DNA of 10,069 nucleotides from Asterionellopsis glacialis (GCA_014885115.2 WKLE02003263.1:1-10069); one strand, 5' to 3'; counted from the first letter of the stretch, positions 1-7,660 are shown. Notes: generated from the sequence alone by a model not told the origin. Made by a program: numbers and translations.

Positions 1-1128
1 ATTGGTTTTCTACGTTATTTGCTACATTACTTGCTATGGGGGTTATATCTCATTCTTCATTGCTATCAATACTTAAGGTATTGAAGTTGAAGTTGTAGCA
101 TTGTTCTACATCAGTATCGGTATCATCGGAATTCTTGTCATTATCACTGTGTTTGCGCTTGTTCTTATTAGATGAGTCCTTAGTCAATAGTCCTTTGACT
201 TGAACCGCAATGGCATTCAATTCCTGCTTGTCCTACTTGTTGCACCGCGGGTGCTTGTACTTTGGCTGTTCTTCCTTGTTGCCATCTTTCTGATGTTGAT
301 CAATGTACTTGTTGGTATCGTGAGAACTGTTTTTGTGAATCTTACAGTATTTGCATTTGCCTTTATTTGCCTTATGATCTTTACCGTCTCGGCCGTTTGT
401 TGGATTGTTAGGTTTGTCCTTACAAGGCGGTTTATCTGACAGATCTGGTAGGTCATCCGTAACTTCCATACGTTCCAGAAATTCCAGTAACGCTGGCAGG
501 CCTTTATCCTGAGGGTCAAATCCTTGATGGGTCATTTCCTTGATCCAAGTAGTAGTAATTCTGAACTCAAGGATCTCTAGTAGTTCTTTGTTGGAGAGTT
601 TCAAGTTCTTGTCGGCTCTAGGGAACTGCTCTAAGTAGCCATTTAGTGTGTGGAGAGCAGCTTGGTACTCTTTCAACGTTAGTTCACGTGGCTTCCTGAG
701 GAATCAGCGCATATAGCGTCTCTGCTTCATGAGCGCCTTAAGTGGGAAAAAATGCTTCTTGAGGTCATCTCTGACCAACTTGAAGTGCTCCACTGTCTCG
801 TTACCGCGTTGCGTAGCCGCGGCATTGAATACTCGCAGACCTTCTCCGCGTAGTAAAGCATGGGCCATCGAGAAGTGAGCGGGCCCAGTGGTGATGCATT
901 GTCCGCAAATCACTTGGTCCAGATTATTGAACCAATCCAGTAGCTCTCTAGGAGATCCGTGATTAAAGTACGGAAACTCCATGGTATACTTTTCTTTGGA
1001 ATTTTGATCTCCGGGATTTGATAAGAGGCCTTAGCTAGCTTCTGCTCTTCCGTACTTTGAATTTTGAGCAGGATAGGAGGCGGCGGGTAGCTTCGATCAT
1101 TGCCTCGGTTAGGTGTAACAACTTTCAT
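1..1128 (-). pseudogene. Broken gag gene of element A
   Basis: Gag forms the capsid and nucleocapsid of the retrotransposon particle. The start Met is at 1126-1128 and matches the start of gag in copy B (MKVV...NxGN...PPIL...EEQKL). Compared with B, about 19 nt are missing near 1010-1020, which shifts the frame. From 982 leftwards one frame (conserved PRELLDWFNNLDQVI, FPLKALMKQ, YQAALHxLNGYLE and GFDPQDKGL blocks) runs to the window edge, interrupted by TGA at 704-706 (Gln in B), TAG at 233-235 and TGA at 50-52. Near 310-350 a nucleocapsid-like motif CKYC-x7-H-x4-Y is seen, with Tyr where the last zinc ligand (Cys) of a CCHC knuckle would be expected. The part left of 233 is Lys/Asp/Asn-rich. 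Gag identity follows from position, knuckle and the copies; the fold itself was not tested. Confidence 0.75.
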
Positions 1129-1201
1129 GTTGGAGTTAGTTAAAGATCAGAATTAAATTGGATGATAGACTTACCGCTTTTTGCTCAGAGTATTAACACT
1201 A
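1129..1201 (-). other. Leader of element A between 5' LTR and gag (primer-binding region)
   Basis: This 73-bp stretch corresponds to 9906-9974 in element B. The best conserved part abuts the LTR and includes a near-palindrome, AGTATTAACACT on the plus strand (perfect in B as AGTGTTAACACT). No TGG, the usual start of a primer-binding site copied from a tRNA 3' CCA end, is found at the LTR edge on the element strand. A GTAAGT splice-donor-like hexamer is present on the minus strand (plus 1169-1174) and is shared with B. Confidence 0.45.
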
Positions 1202-1649
1202 TGCACTATGCTGGCAGCAATATTGAAAAGTAAGGTGAAAATAGTGAATATAGATTAATGTTTGTTTGAGAGAATAAAATATGAGCTATTTTAGACTTTA
1301 ACTAAAAATACCCGATAATCCACCAATGTACAGGATCCTACAGCTTCCAACAGAGTTCGGTTTTAACATTTGAACCAAACTCCCTGAGGCAGCCAATCAG
1401 AAGGTGCCGAGTTGTCACCGTGCTCTGTCGTGACGCATCGTGGTCCTGCTGCGGAGTGGAATTCGATACACTTTGCTCGTGACATCAGCGTTCGCATGAA
1501 TGCTGTGCATCACTGCGCGTTTGCATCTGTCCTATCAATGACATCATTGCGTCATCTTGTCTGTCTGGTCAGTGACGTCATTGCATCATGGTCCGTCTGT
1601 ACTGTGGTTGATTGACATATCGCGCAAGCCTCGTGACTCGCCTACTGCA
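1202..1649 (-). repeat. Complete 5' LTR of element A (448 bp)
   Basis: The plus strand begins TGCACTATGC and ends GCCTACTGCA; inverted, the ends agree at 8 of 10 positions, with TGCA at both termini, typical of LTR ends recognised by integrase. It aligns in blocks with the LTR at 7811-8307: near the inner edge, around GAATAAA-TATGAGCTATTTTA, around GAACCAAACTC, and over the last about 80 bp (CTGTACTRTGGTTGATTGACAT). It is rich in CpG (21 by my count) and carries CRE-like sites near its outer edge. By analogy with other LTRs the promoter should lie here and read leftwards; no TATA box or poly(A) signal could be fixed with confidence. Confidence 0.8.
1539..1589. promoter_or_regulatory. Duplicated CRE/bZIP-like motif in the U3 side of LTR A
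   Basis: A 17-bp unit occurs twice, at 1539-1555 (TGACATCATTGCGTCAT) and 1573-1589 (TGACGTCATTGCATCAT), 34 bp apart and differing at two positions, both CpG versus CpA. The second contains the perfect palindrome TGACGTCA (1573-1580), the consensus site of CREB/ATF-type bZIP proteins. A further TGACGC lies at 1431-1436. In diatoms, CRE-like hexamers (TGACGT, ACGTCA, TGACGC) are known to mediate CO2/cAMP-responsive transcription in Phaeodactylum. That these copies bind a bZIP factor is inference; the position near the 5' end of U3 suits an enhancer. Confidence 0.45.
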
Positions 1650-1927
1650 AGGTAATTATTCCCAACCAAGGCAATTGTTAGAGTCTTGCTTGAAATTCAA
1701 AGTATGGAAGAACAGAACTTGATTAAGTAAAAGTACACCAAAATCAGTCTGTTGTCCAATCCCAGGGACCAAAGCGTCAAGGAGAAATTCACTATGGGGT
1801 TCCCGTACTTGGAACATGGCTGCCCTAGGGAACTACTGGACTGGTTTGACCAAGTGATTCGAGGTCAGCAGATCATGACTGAACCAGCTGAAGTACATTT
1901 CCTATAGGACACTCTTGAGGATGGTTG
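1650..1927 (+). pseudogene. Plus-strand gag fragment related to elements A and B, cut at its start by LTR A
   Basis: Read on the plus strand, this stretch aligns with the gag starts at 1128 and 9905 (both minus): AACCAAGGCAAT, then ATGGAAGAACAG, then the block equivalent to PRELLDWF..DQVI.GQQI. It begins at the second gag codon (AAG), immediately at the LTR A edge. It is heavily damaged: TAG at about 1680, a frame change before the MEEQ block, TAA in place of a Lys/Ala codon after NLIK, a loss of about two codons in the NNLDQ block, and TAG near 1904. Homology fades by about 1927. It is an old relic of the same superfamily in opposite orientation, apparently the target into which A inserted. 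Confidence 0.65.
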
Positions 1928-2164
1928 ATTATTGTGTGGACAAGCAGATGGACTCACAAGTTCCAAAGACAAAAGAATTCTTATTTTCCATATGTTTCAG
2001 TTGAACTTCACTTGAAGATCGTCATCCTGCCAGATGGCCAGATGTTCTTTTAGTCTTGGAAATTCTTTTTAATCTTATTCATCTTAGAACTACAATTATA
2101 AATTAGCTCATAATTTTAATCACCAAATAAAAGTCTTCTTTTCTTTTGTGTGTTGATTGTCTGA
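1928..2164. other. Unassigned AT-rich stretch between gag relic and element C
   Basis: I see no convincing coding frame. It ends in a T/G-rich run (about 2130-2175). It occupies the place where a 5' LTR or leader of element C could lie, and TGGTCGACATAGG at 2181-2193 could be read as a primer-binding site because it begins with TGG. No second copy is in the window to define LTR ends, so this is only a possibility. Confidence 0.25.
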
Positions 2165-3190
2165 TTGTTGTGTTGTGCCGTGGTCGACATAGGCGGCATA
2201 GGGCATAGTAATGTTACTCCCTCTTTCAGAGGATTCTTAACTTACAAGAACGTGAAGACCTTTTACTTCTCCAATGACTTTCAGAACAAAGCTCAGGAGT
2301 TGAGTTAACAGCAGACCCTGCTGAATCCTCCTGGGATTCCTTTCATTAGGACTAAAAAGCAGAGGTCAAAGTCAAAGGACGACGACAAGGATTCTTGCAA
2401 GAAGATAGAAGTAAGAATTGATCCCTCTGATGAAGGATCAGATTCTGAAACTATTGAAAAGAGAGTCAAACAATTTGAAGATGGAACTGCTGAAGAGTGG
2501 ATCCAATGGAGAATTGAATTTACTGAAGTTGAGAGGGACTATCCCCTCACCAAAGCAAGCTCCAAGACTTCCATGGCCCTCACCCTTTTTGAAGGGTAGA
2601 GCAAGGCAACTGTTCCAAGCAGCAAATGCCAATCGCCAGAGCAAAAAGGCAAGCCTCAAGAAAGGCCAAAAAGATCCTGAACAGATCTTTGAACTAGTAC
2701 TGAAAAACGTAGGAGAAAATTTCTTCTCATCTAGGCATGCGGCAAGGTGCCAGAAAAACTACCTTTGCTATCACTTGGCGATGACCGACAACTTCACATT
2801 GAGGGAGTTTGTCGCGAGACTCTGCCAGTTGAACAAATATTTTCCATATTCTCCGATGGATCACAATGGTAAAAAAATTCAAAAATTCGATGACGACGAA
2901 CTCATGGACATCCTAGATCGAGTGAAACCACTTAAGTGGCAATCCACCCTACTTGCTAGCAACCTCAATCCACATGATCACTCATGGGAGGATACCGTGG
3001 ACTACTTCGAGAAGTTGGGAAAGCAAGAAGTGTTGCAAGCGTGAACGACAAGAAAAGAATTCCAATCGCAATAACAACGGAAGCGACGACGAGCGCCAGC
3101 ACACTCGTAAGTGGTGAAGCAACTGCCGTATGAATAACCATAACACCAACAAATGTACTGCGGACAAGTCAAAAAAGAAGGATTCCGGTA
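2165..3190 (+). pseudogene. Broken gag gene of element C with zinc-knuckle remnant
   Basis: Three reading frames together make one gag-like product. The first is open from 2165 apart from TAA at 2306-2308 and includes an Asp/Ser/Glu-rich part and a block with KRVKQFEDGTAEEWIQWR and ..TLFEG; it ends at TAG 2600-2602. The second frame takes over there with GRARQLFQ and runs to TGA 3042-3044, including FTLREFVARLCQLNKYFP and DELMDILDRVKPLKWQ. The Met at 2418 belongs to the second frame but precedes the switch, so translation from it up to about 2597 gives an out-of-frame artefact. The third frame starts near 3040 (RERQEKNSNRNNN) and holds x-S-N-C-x4-H-x4-C at 3116-3157, where x is TGA: this is a C-x2-C-x4-H-x4-C zinc knuckle whose first Cys codon has become a stop. 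It was capsid/nucleocapsid; not functional now. Confidence 0.75.
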
Positions 3191-4474
3191 AATCCAAGAC
3201 GTATACACAGGAACAGGTAAACGTGATGATTAAATCGCTCAAGGTATCAAAAGATAAGCCTAAAAAGAAACCTAAAGTCCAGTACGAATCAGAGGAAGAA
3301 TCCGATGATGAATCCAGTTCGTACTTTACCCAACATAGTAAAATTAAACGTAAAACTAGTAGAGAAGATTTGGAGAATTACTTTACGCCTACTTCAAGTA
3401 GGTCCTACACTGCATCAAACCTTTTCCCCAATGTAGAACAATCATATAACATGCTATGCAGCCATTGTAAAGTGAAGAAACAAAAATCTACACATCGCAC
3501 TACCAAAGTAGTAGGCAAAATGATAAACTGGGATGGCAAGCTCATTACAATACGGATCTTACTTGATACTGGTACTACCGCGACAATTATCCTTAAAAAT
3601 TTTGTGGAACGGGGAAAGCCAGCTCTTACAAAAATCCTAAACCTACTCAGTGGAATACCATGGGAGGTAACTTTATCACTAAACGAAAAGCTCAAATAAA
3701 TTTTACACTCCCAGAGTTCATTGACAAAAAGACGATAGTCTGGTCCTGTCACGTGGACGAACAAACAAACCAAAAAGATGCACAGTATGACATGATAGTC
3801 GGAACCAATCTGATGCAGGCCATGGGCCACAACATCCATTTTAGTACCAAAACAATTCACTGGGAAGGGTATGAAATACCCATGAAATACCGCGGAGAGG
3901 TCTCAGACCCAAAACGCACAGAAGCGATCTACCATATGGCCGTTCAACCACCTGTCCTCAAGGAAGCGGAATTTTGGCAATCATCCATGTTAGACGCTAA
4001 CTACAAGAAGGTTGATCTAAGCAAGGCAGCCTCTCACTGGAAACACCTTACTTATAACGAGCAAAAAATTATGCTTAAGTGCCTACAAAAGTACCCAGAA
4101 GCCTTTGAGGGCGGGCTCGGCACCCTTAAGATAAAGCCCGTCAGACTAGAAATAGAAGCTGACGCGGAACCATATCATGCCAGGCCACTTCAAGTACCAT
4201 GTTCCTTAGAAGGGACTACTAAACGAGAAGTCAATAGGCTAGAAACAATAGGTGTTTTAGAAAAGAACCATGACAGTGAATGGGCAGCCCCCACATTAGT
4301 TGTACCAAAAAAACGGGCAATGTACGTATTGTAACCGACTTTCATCAACTCAACAAAGTAATTAAACGAAAACCATTTCCGCTACCAAAAAAAGCTGATT
4401 TACTACAAAAGCTAGACAGATTTCAATACGCAACTGCGATTGATCTAAGTATGGGATACTACAACCTTCGGATA
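3191..4474 (+). pseudogene. Broken pol start of element C: aspartic protease and N-terminal reverse transcriptase
   Basis: After a Lys/Ser/Glu-rich linker (about 3160-3400), ITIRILLDTGTTATII carries the retropepsin active-site triad D-T-G with Asp at 3565-3567. A frame change between 3601 and 3630 leads into the frame with WNTMGGNF, and DMIVGTNLMQAMG (about 3788-3826) fits the second conserved protease strand. The usual protease-to-RT linker follows (KYPEAFEGGLGTLK near 4085-4130), then PYHARPLQVP and WAAPTLVVPKK. The A7 tract at 4307-4313 shifts the frame, after which GNVRIVTDFHQLNKVIKRKPFPLP and IDLSMGYYNLRI continue. The latter is RT motif A, with the first catalytic Asp at 4442-4444. Homology stops at about 4474. 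All palm motifs after that, including YxDD, are absent, so the product had no polymerase activity even if the frames were joined. Confidence 0.85.
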
Positions 4475-5140
4475 CAAAGGATCATCAAGAATTGCATTGT
4501 AATGGTCTGTTACATTCTGATATGGAATTGTAGCCTTTGTCTCTATTGTTTAATTTGTTTTTCCACCAGGATCGATTGTTTGGTGGGAAGATGGTTGGTT
4601 AATATTAACACCCCATTGATCTACTGCAAGACAAAACAAATTGTTCATCCAAGTGCAATGTACAGGATCAAGAGGAATGGCATGAGACAGGTTGGTTCAT
4701 AAATATGAGTGTTTTATTAGTAAGTAACTCGGCTTTAAAATATTATATATGTATGGCCAGCAAAATTAATCAGCTTTCATGCATCTCCTCGCATCAAGTC
4801 GTTGCTAAGCTACATTCTAAAGTAGATACAACTTCAAATCGTATCATCAAATTTCAAAATTGTGGTTTGTACATCATATTTTGACTCTTAGTCAACAGTT
4901 TTGTTGACATCTATACTTAAAATTAGGGTGTGATTACTTGACATATAAAATATATAACGTTAGTAAGTAGTCTACGACTGCGTTCTCGAGTGGATCGTGA
5001 AACAAAACCATTTCCTTTGTAGGACATTGTCTCAAACGAAAGTAGCTTTCCTCTAATAGCAACCGAGTGGTCAGCATTGATGACGAGTTTTCGTAATAAG
5101 AAACTGAGCATTCAATGCATTCTTTGTGCGAAGCATGCAC
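4475..5140. other. Non-coding stretch between element C and the HA-domain gene
   Basis: Open frames here are short and look random. The frame continuing from element C (to 4702) turns into a Cys/Leu/Ile-rich string unlike reverse transcriptase. The right part is the 3' flank of the minus-strand HA-domain gene. On the minus strand AATAAA occurs at plus 4713-4718, about 425 nt past the stop, and could be its poly(A) signal. A small perfect hairpin (GTCAACA, loop GTTT, TGTTGAC) lies at 4891-4908, overlapping TGACT-CTT-AGTCA at 4882-4894. The exact deletion point of element C and any origin of 4475-4700 remain unknown. Confidence 0.4.
4891..4908. repeat. Perfect 7-bp hairpin
   Basis: GTCAACA (4891-4897) and TGTTGAC (4902-4908) are inverted around a 4-base loop. 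An adjoining inverted pair TGACT/AGTCA (4882-4886, 4890-4894) shares the first arm. It is downstream of the minus-strand HA gene. In a eukaryote this is not a terminator by itself; chance in AT-rich DNA is possible. Confidence 0.3.
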
Positions 5141-6229
5141 TTATTCTTCACTTGAACGAAACAAGCCTACGGCCTCAAGTCGGACCCGGCGTTCAGCTGG
5201 GATGCGGGCCTTGTTTTTTTCCTGCTCATAAACCCATCTTCCCAACGGAGGATCGTCTTTGTAACTCCATGGCACTCGGCAGTGACCATTTCTTGCCTTG
5301 AATTCTACTAATGTTTCGAACATAGTATCCCAAAGTGCTTGATGAACCGACCAAACAAAGCCAATAGAGTTTAGACGAGCCAATCTTGATGGACTGAGCG
5401 TATCCTTTTTTCGCCTCTGGGTCATGACCCATGAACCTAGCTTGGGGTCCTCCTTGCAATCTTGTCGCACGAGGCAATCTCCGTTCTTCTCTTTGTACTT
5501 CACCAGACGTTCAAACATGTCATCCCAAGTTTCGTTAGCACTCCACGCGAAACCAACAGAGTCAAGCAATTTTGTACGATGCTCGGAAAGACATCCCTTG
5601 TTTCTGTTGTAACGTTGATAGTTAACCCAGTTACCGAGCTTTGGGTCGTCTCGATGGTGCCTGGGGACTAAGCAGTTATTGTGTTTCTTCTGGTAGAGTT
5701 TTAGACGTTCAAACATTTTGCTCCAAGTTTTTGAAGAGAATGCACGCTTCTCTTCGTTATTCGTGGCGGACAAGGACGCAGATGCTGTTGAAATAGATGA
5801 AGATGTCGGCTCTTTCCCAGTTAATATTGAGACCTTCGTTTTGTTGACCTCGGTCGATTCACCTTGAGGAGGTGACGTTGATCTTGCGCTGACGCAACCA
5901 GCAAGCACATTTTCTGTCAAAAGCGCTTGGGTCAGAGGATTCCCAAGCAAAGCTCCCGGGGTAAAGGTAACTTCTTGTGACAAAGCTACTTTAGGAGCCA
6001 ATAATGCCGATACAAGAGCAGGAGTTAAGGGATCAGCGTTTGCAATTTGGCCTGGCACCTGCATTGGCAACGTGTTGGCCAGCGCAAACGAATTCCTCAA
6101 CCATGATATTGACAAAGGAGACATCGTTTGCACGGGATTTAGTGACAACTCTAGTCTAGGAGCGCATACTACTCGAAGAGCCGAAAGGTAGTCATCGAGG
6201 TCAGGTGAAGCCTTTCTTTTCAATGACAT
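5141..6229 (-). CDS. Stand-alone helicase-associated (HA) domain protein, three tandem repeats, 362 aa
   Basis: The C-terminal half has three HA domains (Pfam Helicase-associated type) starting at Trp 169, Trp 235 and Trp 300, a spacing of 66 and 65 residues. Each has W-x2-MFE-x-L, a basic linker with C/R-V, a DP-x-LG-x-WV core (residues about 195-202, 261-268, 326-333) and a closing hydrophobic segment. The first two close with GFAW/GFVW, but the third ends GLFR without the Trp. Residues 1-160 show no known domain; KRK at 4-6 could be a nuclear signal, and 140-157 is Ser/Thr-rich. No helicase motifs are present. HA domains are thought to bind nucleic acid and are numerous as helicase-free proteins in diatoms, where their role is mostly unknown. 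The Met at 6227-6229 has A at -3 and is the first ATG of the open frame. No intron is needed. Function beyond possible DNA or RNA binding cannot be said. Confidence 0.85.
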   Translation of the reverse strand: MSLKRKASPDLDDYLSALRVVCAPRLELSLNPVQTMSPLSISWLRNSFALANTLPMQVPGQIANADPLTPALVSALLAPKVALSQEVTFTPGALLGNPLTQALLTENVLAGCVSARSTSPPQGESTEVNKTKVSILTGKEPTSSSISTASASLSATNNEEKRAFSSKTWSKMFERLKLYQKKHNNCLVPRHHRDDPKLGNWVNYQRYNRNKGCLSEHRTKLLDSVGFAWSANETWDDMFERLVKYKEKNGDCLVRQDCKEDPKLGSWVMTQRRKKDTLSPSRLARLNSIGFVWSVHQALWDTMFETLVEFKARNGHCRVPWSYKDDPPLGRWVYEQEKNKARIPAERRVRLEAVGLFRSSEE

Positions 6230-6831
6230 TCTTGATCGCGATGTAAAATTAATATCGAGTCTTTTTTTGAGCTCTGTTGGAAAAGTGTATCAATTGCGAT
6301 GTTCCGGTTCTGCGATTTTTCATTGCAGTACTACTAGAACAATTATTATGAAGCTCGACTCCTTCCATCTAGGACGTAGGCCATCGGTAGGACTAGGACC
6401 TAGAGAGAGGTCCCTCTAGAGTCCCCCGATGGTCAGCTACAGAGATTGGCGACAAAAAAGCCGGACAGACGCACAAAAAACGTTTTGCTTGGTCACAATA
6501 AACCGAACTAAATAGTTTTATCGTGTTCAATTTTTTGGAGCGACAAAATCATACTGCTAGAGCATACGCAAAGGAACGTTCTTTATCAAAGATGTTTTTG
6601 ATGCAGCGGAATTTTGTTAAGTATTCTTCCGTTGGATGCTGTTCAAAATTAAGCCACGACTTCTTTGTTAATTAATATTAATTTTCAAAACTTCAAGTTA
6701 GAGTATGTTCAATGTTGAAGTTTATACCTGTCATGCCTTCGCCAATGAAAAATCTTGTTTTGTAAAACTGTTGTCATATATAATCCAATTAAAAAAAGGA
6801 ACAAAAAAATAATTTGGAAAATATCCGCTTC
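6230..6831. other. Upstream region of the HA-domain gene; no gene recognised
   Basis: This should contain the promoter and 5' UTR of the minus-strand gene at 5141-6229. It includes the imperfect hairpin at 6381-6432 and a 14-bp AT palindrome AATTAATATTAATT at 6670-6683. I could not fix a TATA box or start site. No open frame here has a recognisable protein. Confidence 0.35.
6381..6432. repeat. Imperfect inverted repeat / hairpin upstream of the HA-domain gene
   Basis: CCATCGG (6381-6387) pairs with CCGATGG (6426-6432), and inside it GGACC (6396-6400) pairs with GGTCC (6409-6413), with further pairing of GGACT with AGTCC. The structure is about 52 bp long with a central AGAGAGA-containing loop and unequal bulges. 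It lies about 150-200 bp before the HA start codon, so it may be in the promoter or 5' UTR. It could also be the trace of a small inverted-repeat transposon or a structured RNA; nothing in the sequence decides this. Confidence 0.45.
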
Positions 6832-7263
6832 ATGTCGACCACTATAGAGTTTGTGTACAATACCTACGAATGGTATTTCCTGGCAGAAGCAAGACAACCT
6901 ACTACCATAGGACCAGATAGGACAATAAGAATAGTTGATACCTACCAAGGAATCAATACAAGTTTTATGTATACTAGACAATACTTTTCAATATGGGAAA
7001 AGTTCCCAGAAGCATGAAGTTCAACCAATCAAAATTCGTAAAAATCACCCTTGGGTATGAAAAGTGATCGACTTTCTGAGAAAATACCTTTCGTGTCAAA
7101 TCAGTTTCTTTCTACCAGAAAACCGTTCAAATGTGCATACGTAAATATTTCGTGGAATCAGTAGACACCTCATCAGCTCCTAAGTAATGTAATTTTACTT
7201 AACAGAGCACGTAGAATCCTACTTATTGATGTACCAGATGGAACATAAAAACTCTCACCTTCT
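6832..7263. other. Unassigned stretch with one short open frame of unknown meaning
   Basis: The plus strand is open from an ATG at 6832 to a stop at 7015-7017 (61 codons) with an aromatic-rich stretch containing EFVYNTYEWYFLAEARQPTT. I do not recognise it. Composition is less biased than expected from random AT-rich DNA, so it might be a fragment of a longer gene or element, but there is no second line of support. The rest to 7263 shows no coding signal. The change to CpG-free sequence begins near 7212. Confidence 0.25.
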
Positions 7264-7660
7264 TCATCCAGCATTATCCATCACCAAATACAATTTTTTG
7301 GTCACTGGTATCCAATGATAAACTTCTCTAATAGCCTTGACCACTTCAGGAATTCATTTCAACATAAACTTAGTAGTCACAAAAAAATCTTCATCAACTT
7401 TGTCACCCTTTTGCAATTTAACACAAAGTTGTACATCTTCAAGAGTCAAATCCTTCTGTGTCCCATCAGAATCTGTGAACCTTCTCAATCCATTCAAGTC
7501 TTGATCACCATTCAAATCCACAAACTCTAGTTGAGACAGAAAGGCCATATTGTTACAATTTTTTGCCCACAGACCATGCATGTACTGTGCACATAGAATT
7601 GCAGTACAAACAAAGACAAAAATTGATCATCATCAACTTGATCACAATTAATTCCATGTG
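7264..7660 (-). pseudogene. Relic of a DDE transposase (Tc1/mariner/IS630-like), minus strand
   Basis: On the minus strand a frame from about 7620 reads through a Met at 7579-7581, breaks at TGA 7354-7356, and continues as IPEVVKAIREVY..., then KKLYLVMDNAG, ending at TGA 7264-7266. The helix followed by a hydrophobic strand ending in D-N-A matches the region around the second catalytic Asp of Tc1/mariner/IS630-type DDE transposases (Asp codon at 7276-7278); the usual G/P-x-H after it is lost. Another stop and probably a frameshift lie near 7630. The first Asp and the last Asp/Glu are not seen. Family assignment rests on this motif alone and is inference. It is free of CpG over its whole length and ends about 150 bp left of element B. 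Confidence 0.4.

Larger units (their letters stand above)
1..1649 (-). mobile_element. Ty3/gypsy-type LTR retrotransposon A, 5' part, degenerate, continuing past the left end
   Basis: In element order (right to left) it holds a complete 5' LTR (1649 to 1202), a 73-bp leader and a gag gene starting at 1128 and running off the window. The LTR edges were placed by comparison with the second copy of the family at 7811-8307: both begin TGCACTATGC and end GCCTACTGCA on the plus strand, so each LTR carries TGCA at both ends. The gag is broken by one frameshift and three in-frame stops, so this copy cannot act on its own as seen. Pol and the 3' LTR must lie to the left of the window if they exist. 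Assignment to Ty3/gypsy is inferred from sister copy B, which retains a Ty3/gypsy integrase C-terminus. Confidence 0.8.
2165..4474 (+). mobile_element. Ty3/gypsy retrotransposon C: gag, protease and start of reverse transcriptase, truncated
   Basis: Domain order gag, zinc knuckle, aspartic protease, reverse transcriptase is the start of a Ty3/gypsy polyprotein. Frame changes occur near 2597-2602, near 3040, between 3601 and 3630, and at an A7 run (4307-4313). Stops lie at 2306-2308 and 3116-3118, where TGA replaces the first Cys of the knuckle. Homology ends at about 4474; YxDD, RNase H and integrase are missing and no LTR was found. Gag sequence shows no clear likeness to that of elements A and B, so this is a separate lineage. 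Unlike the right part of the window it is not CpG-poor. Confidence 0.85.

Noticed and set aside
200..439. Plus-strand hydrophobic open frame of 79 codons resembling a membrane protein
   Set aside because: It is antisense to the Lys/Asn/Asp-rich gag of element A; reading such codons backwards gives Leu/Phe/Val-rich strings.
2418..2597. Met at 2418 as the true gag start of element C
   Set aside because: The gag-like reading here is in a different frame; the long frame only becomes gag-like after about 2600.
3405..3860. Minus-strand open frame of 151 codons
   Set aside because: Antisense to protease and the protease-RT linker, whose motifs (DTG, GTNLM) are clear on the plus strand.
4657..4669. 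AATGTACAGGATC shared with LTR A (1325-1337), with CTACTGCAAG nearby, as a possible degraded LTR
   Set aside because: Only 13 bp match, the order of the two motifs is reversed compared with the LTR, and no other block aligns.
4475..4702. Continuation of the reverse-transcriptase frame to 4702
   Set aside because: After 4474 the residues become Cys/Ile/Leu-rich without any reverse-transcriptase motif; it is read-through into unrelated DNA.
4882..4908. Hairpin read as a rho-independent terminator
   Set aside because: No T-run follows and the window is eukaryotic.
5226..5671. Several short open frames overlapping the HA-domain gene on both strands
   Set aside because: They are shadows of the 362-codon gene, whose three periodic repeats give it far stronger support.
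6709..6981. Minus-strand 90-codon frame with a Phe/Leu-rich segment
   Set aside because: No recognisable domain, and the hydrophobic part is antisense to an A-rich tract at about 6790-6810.
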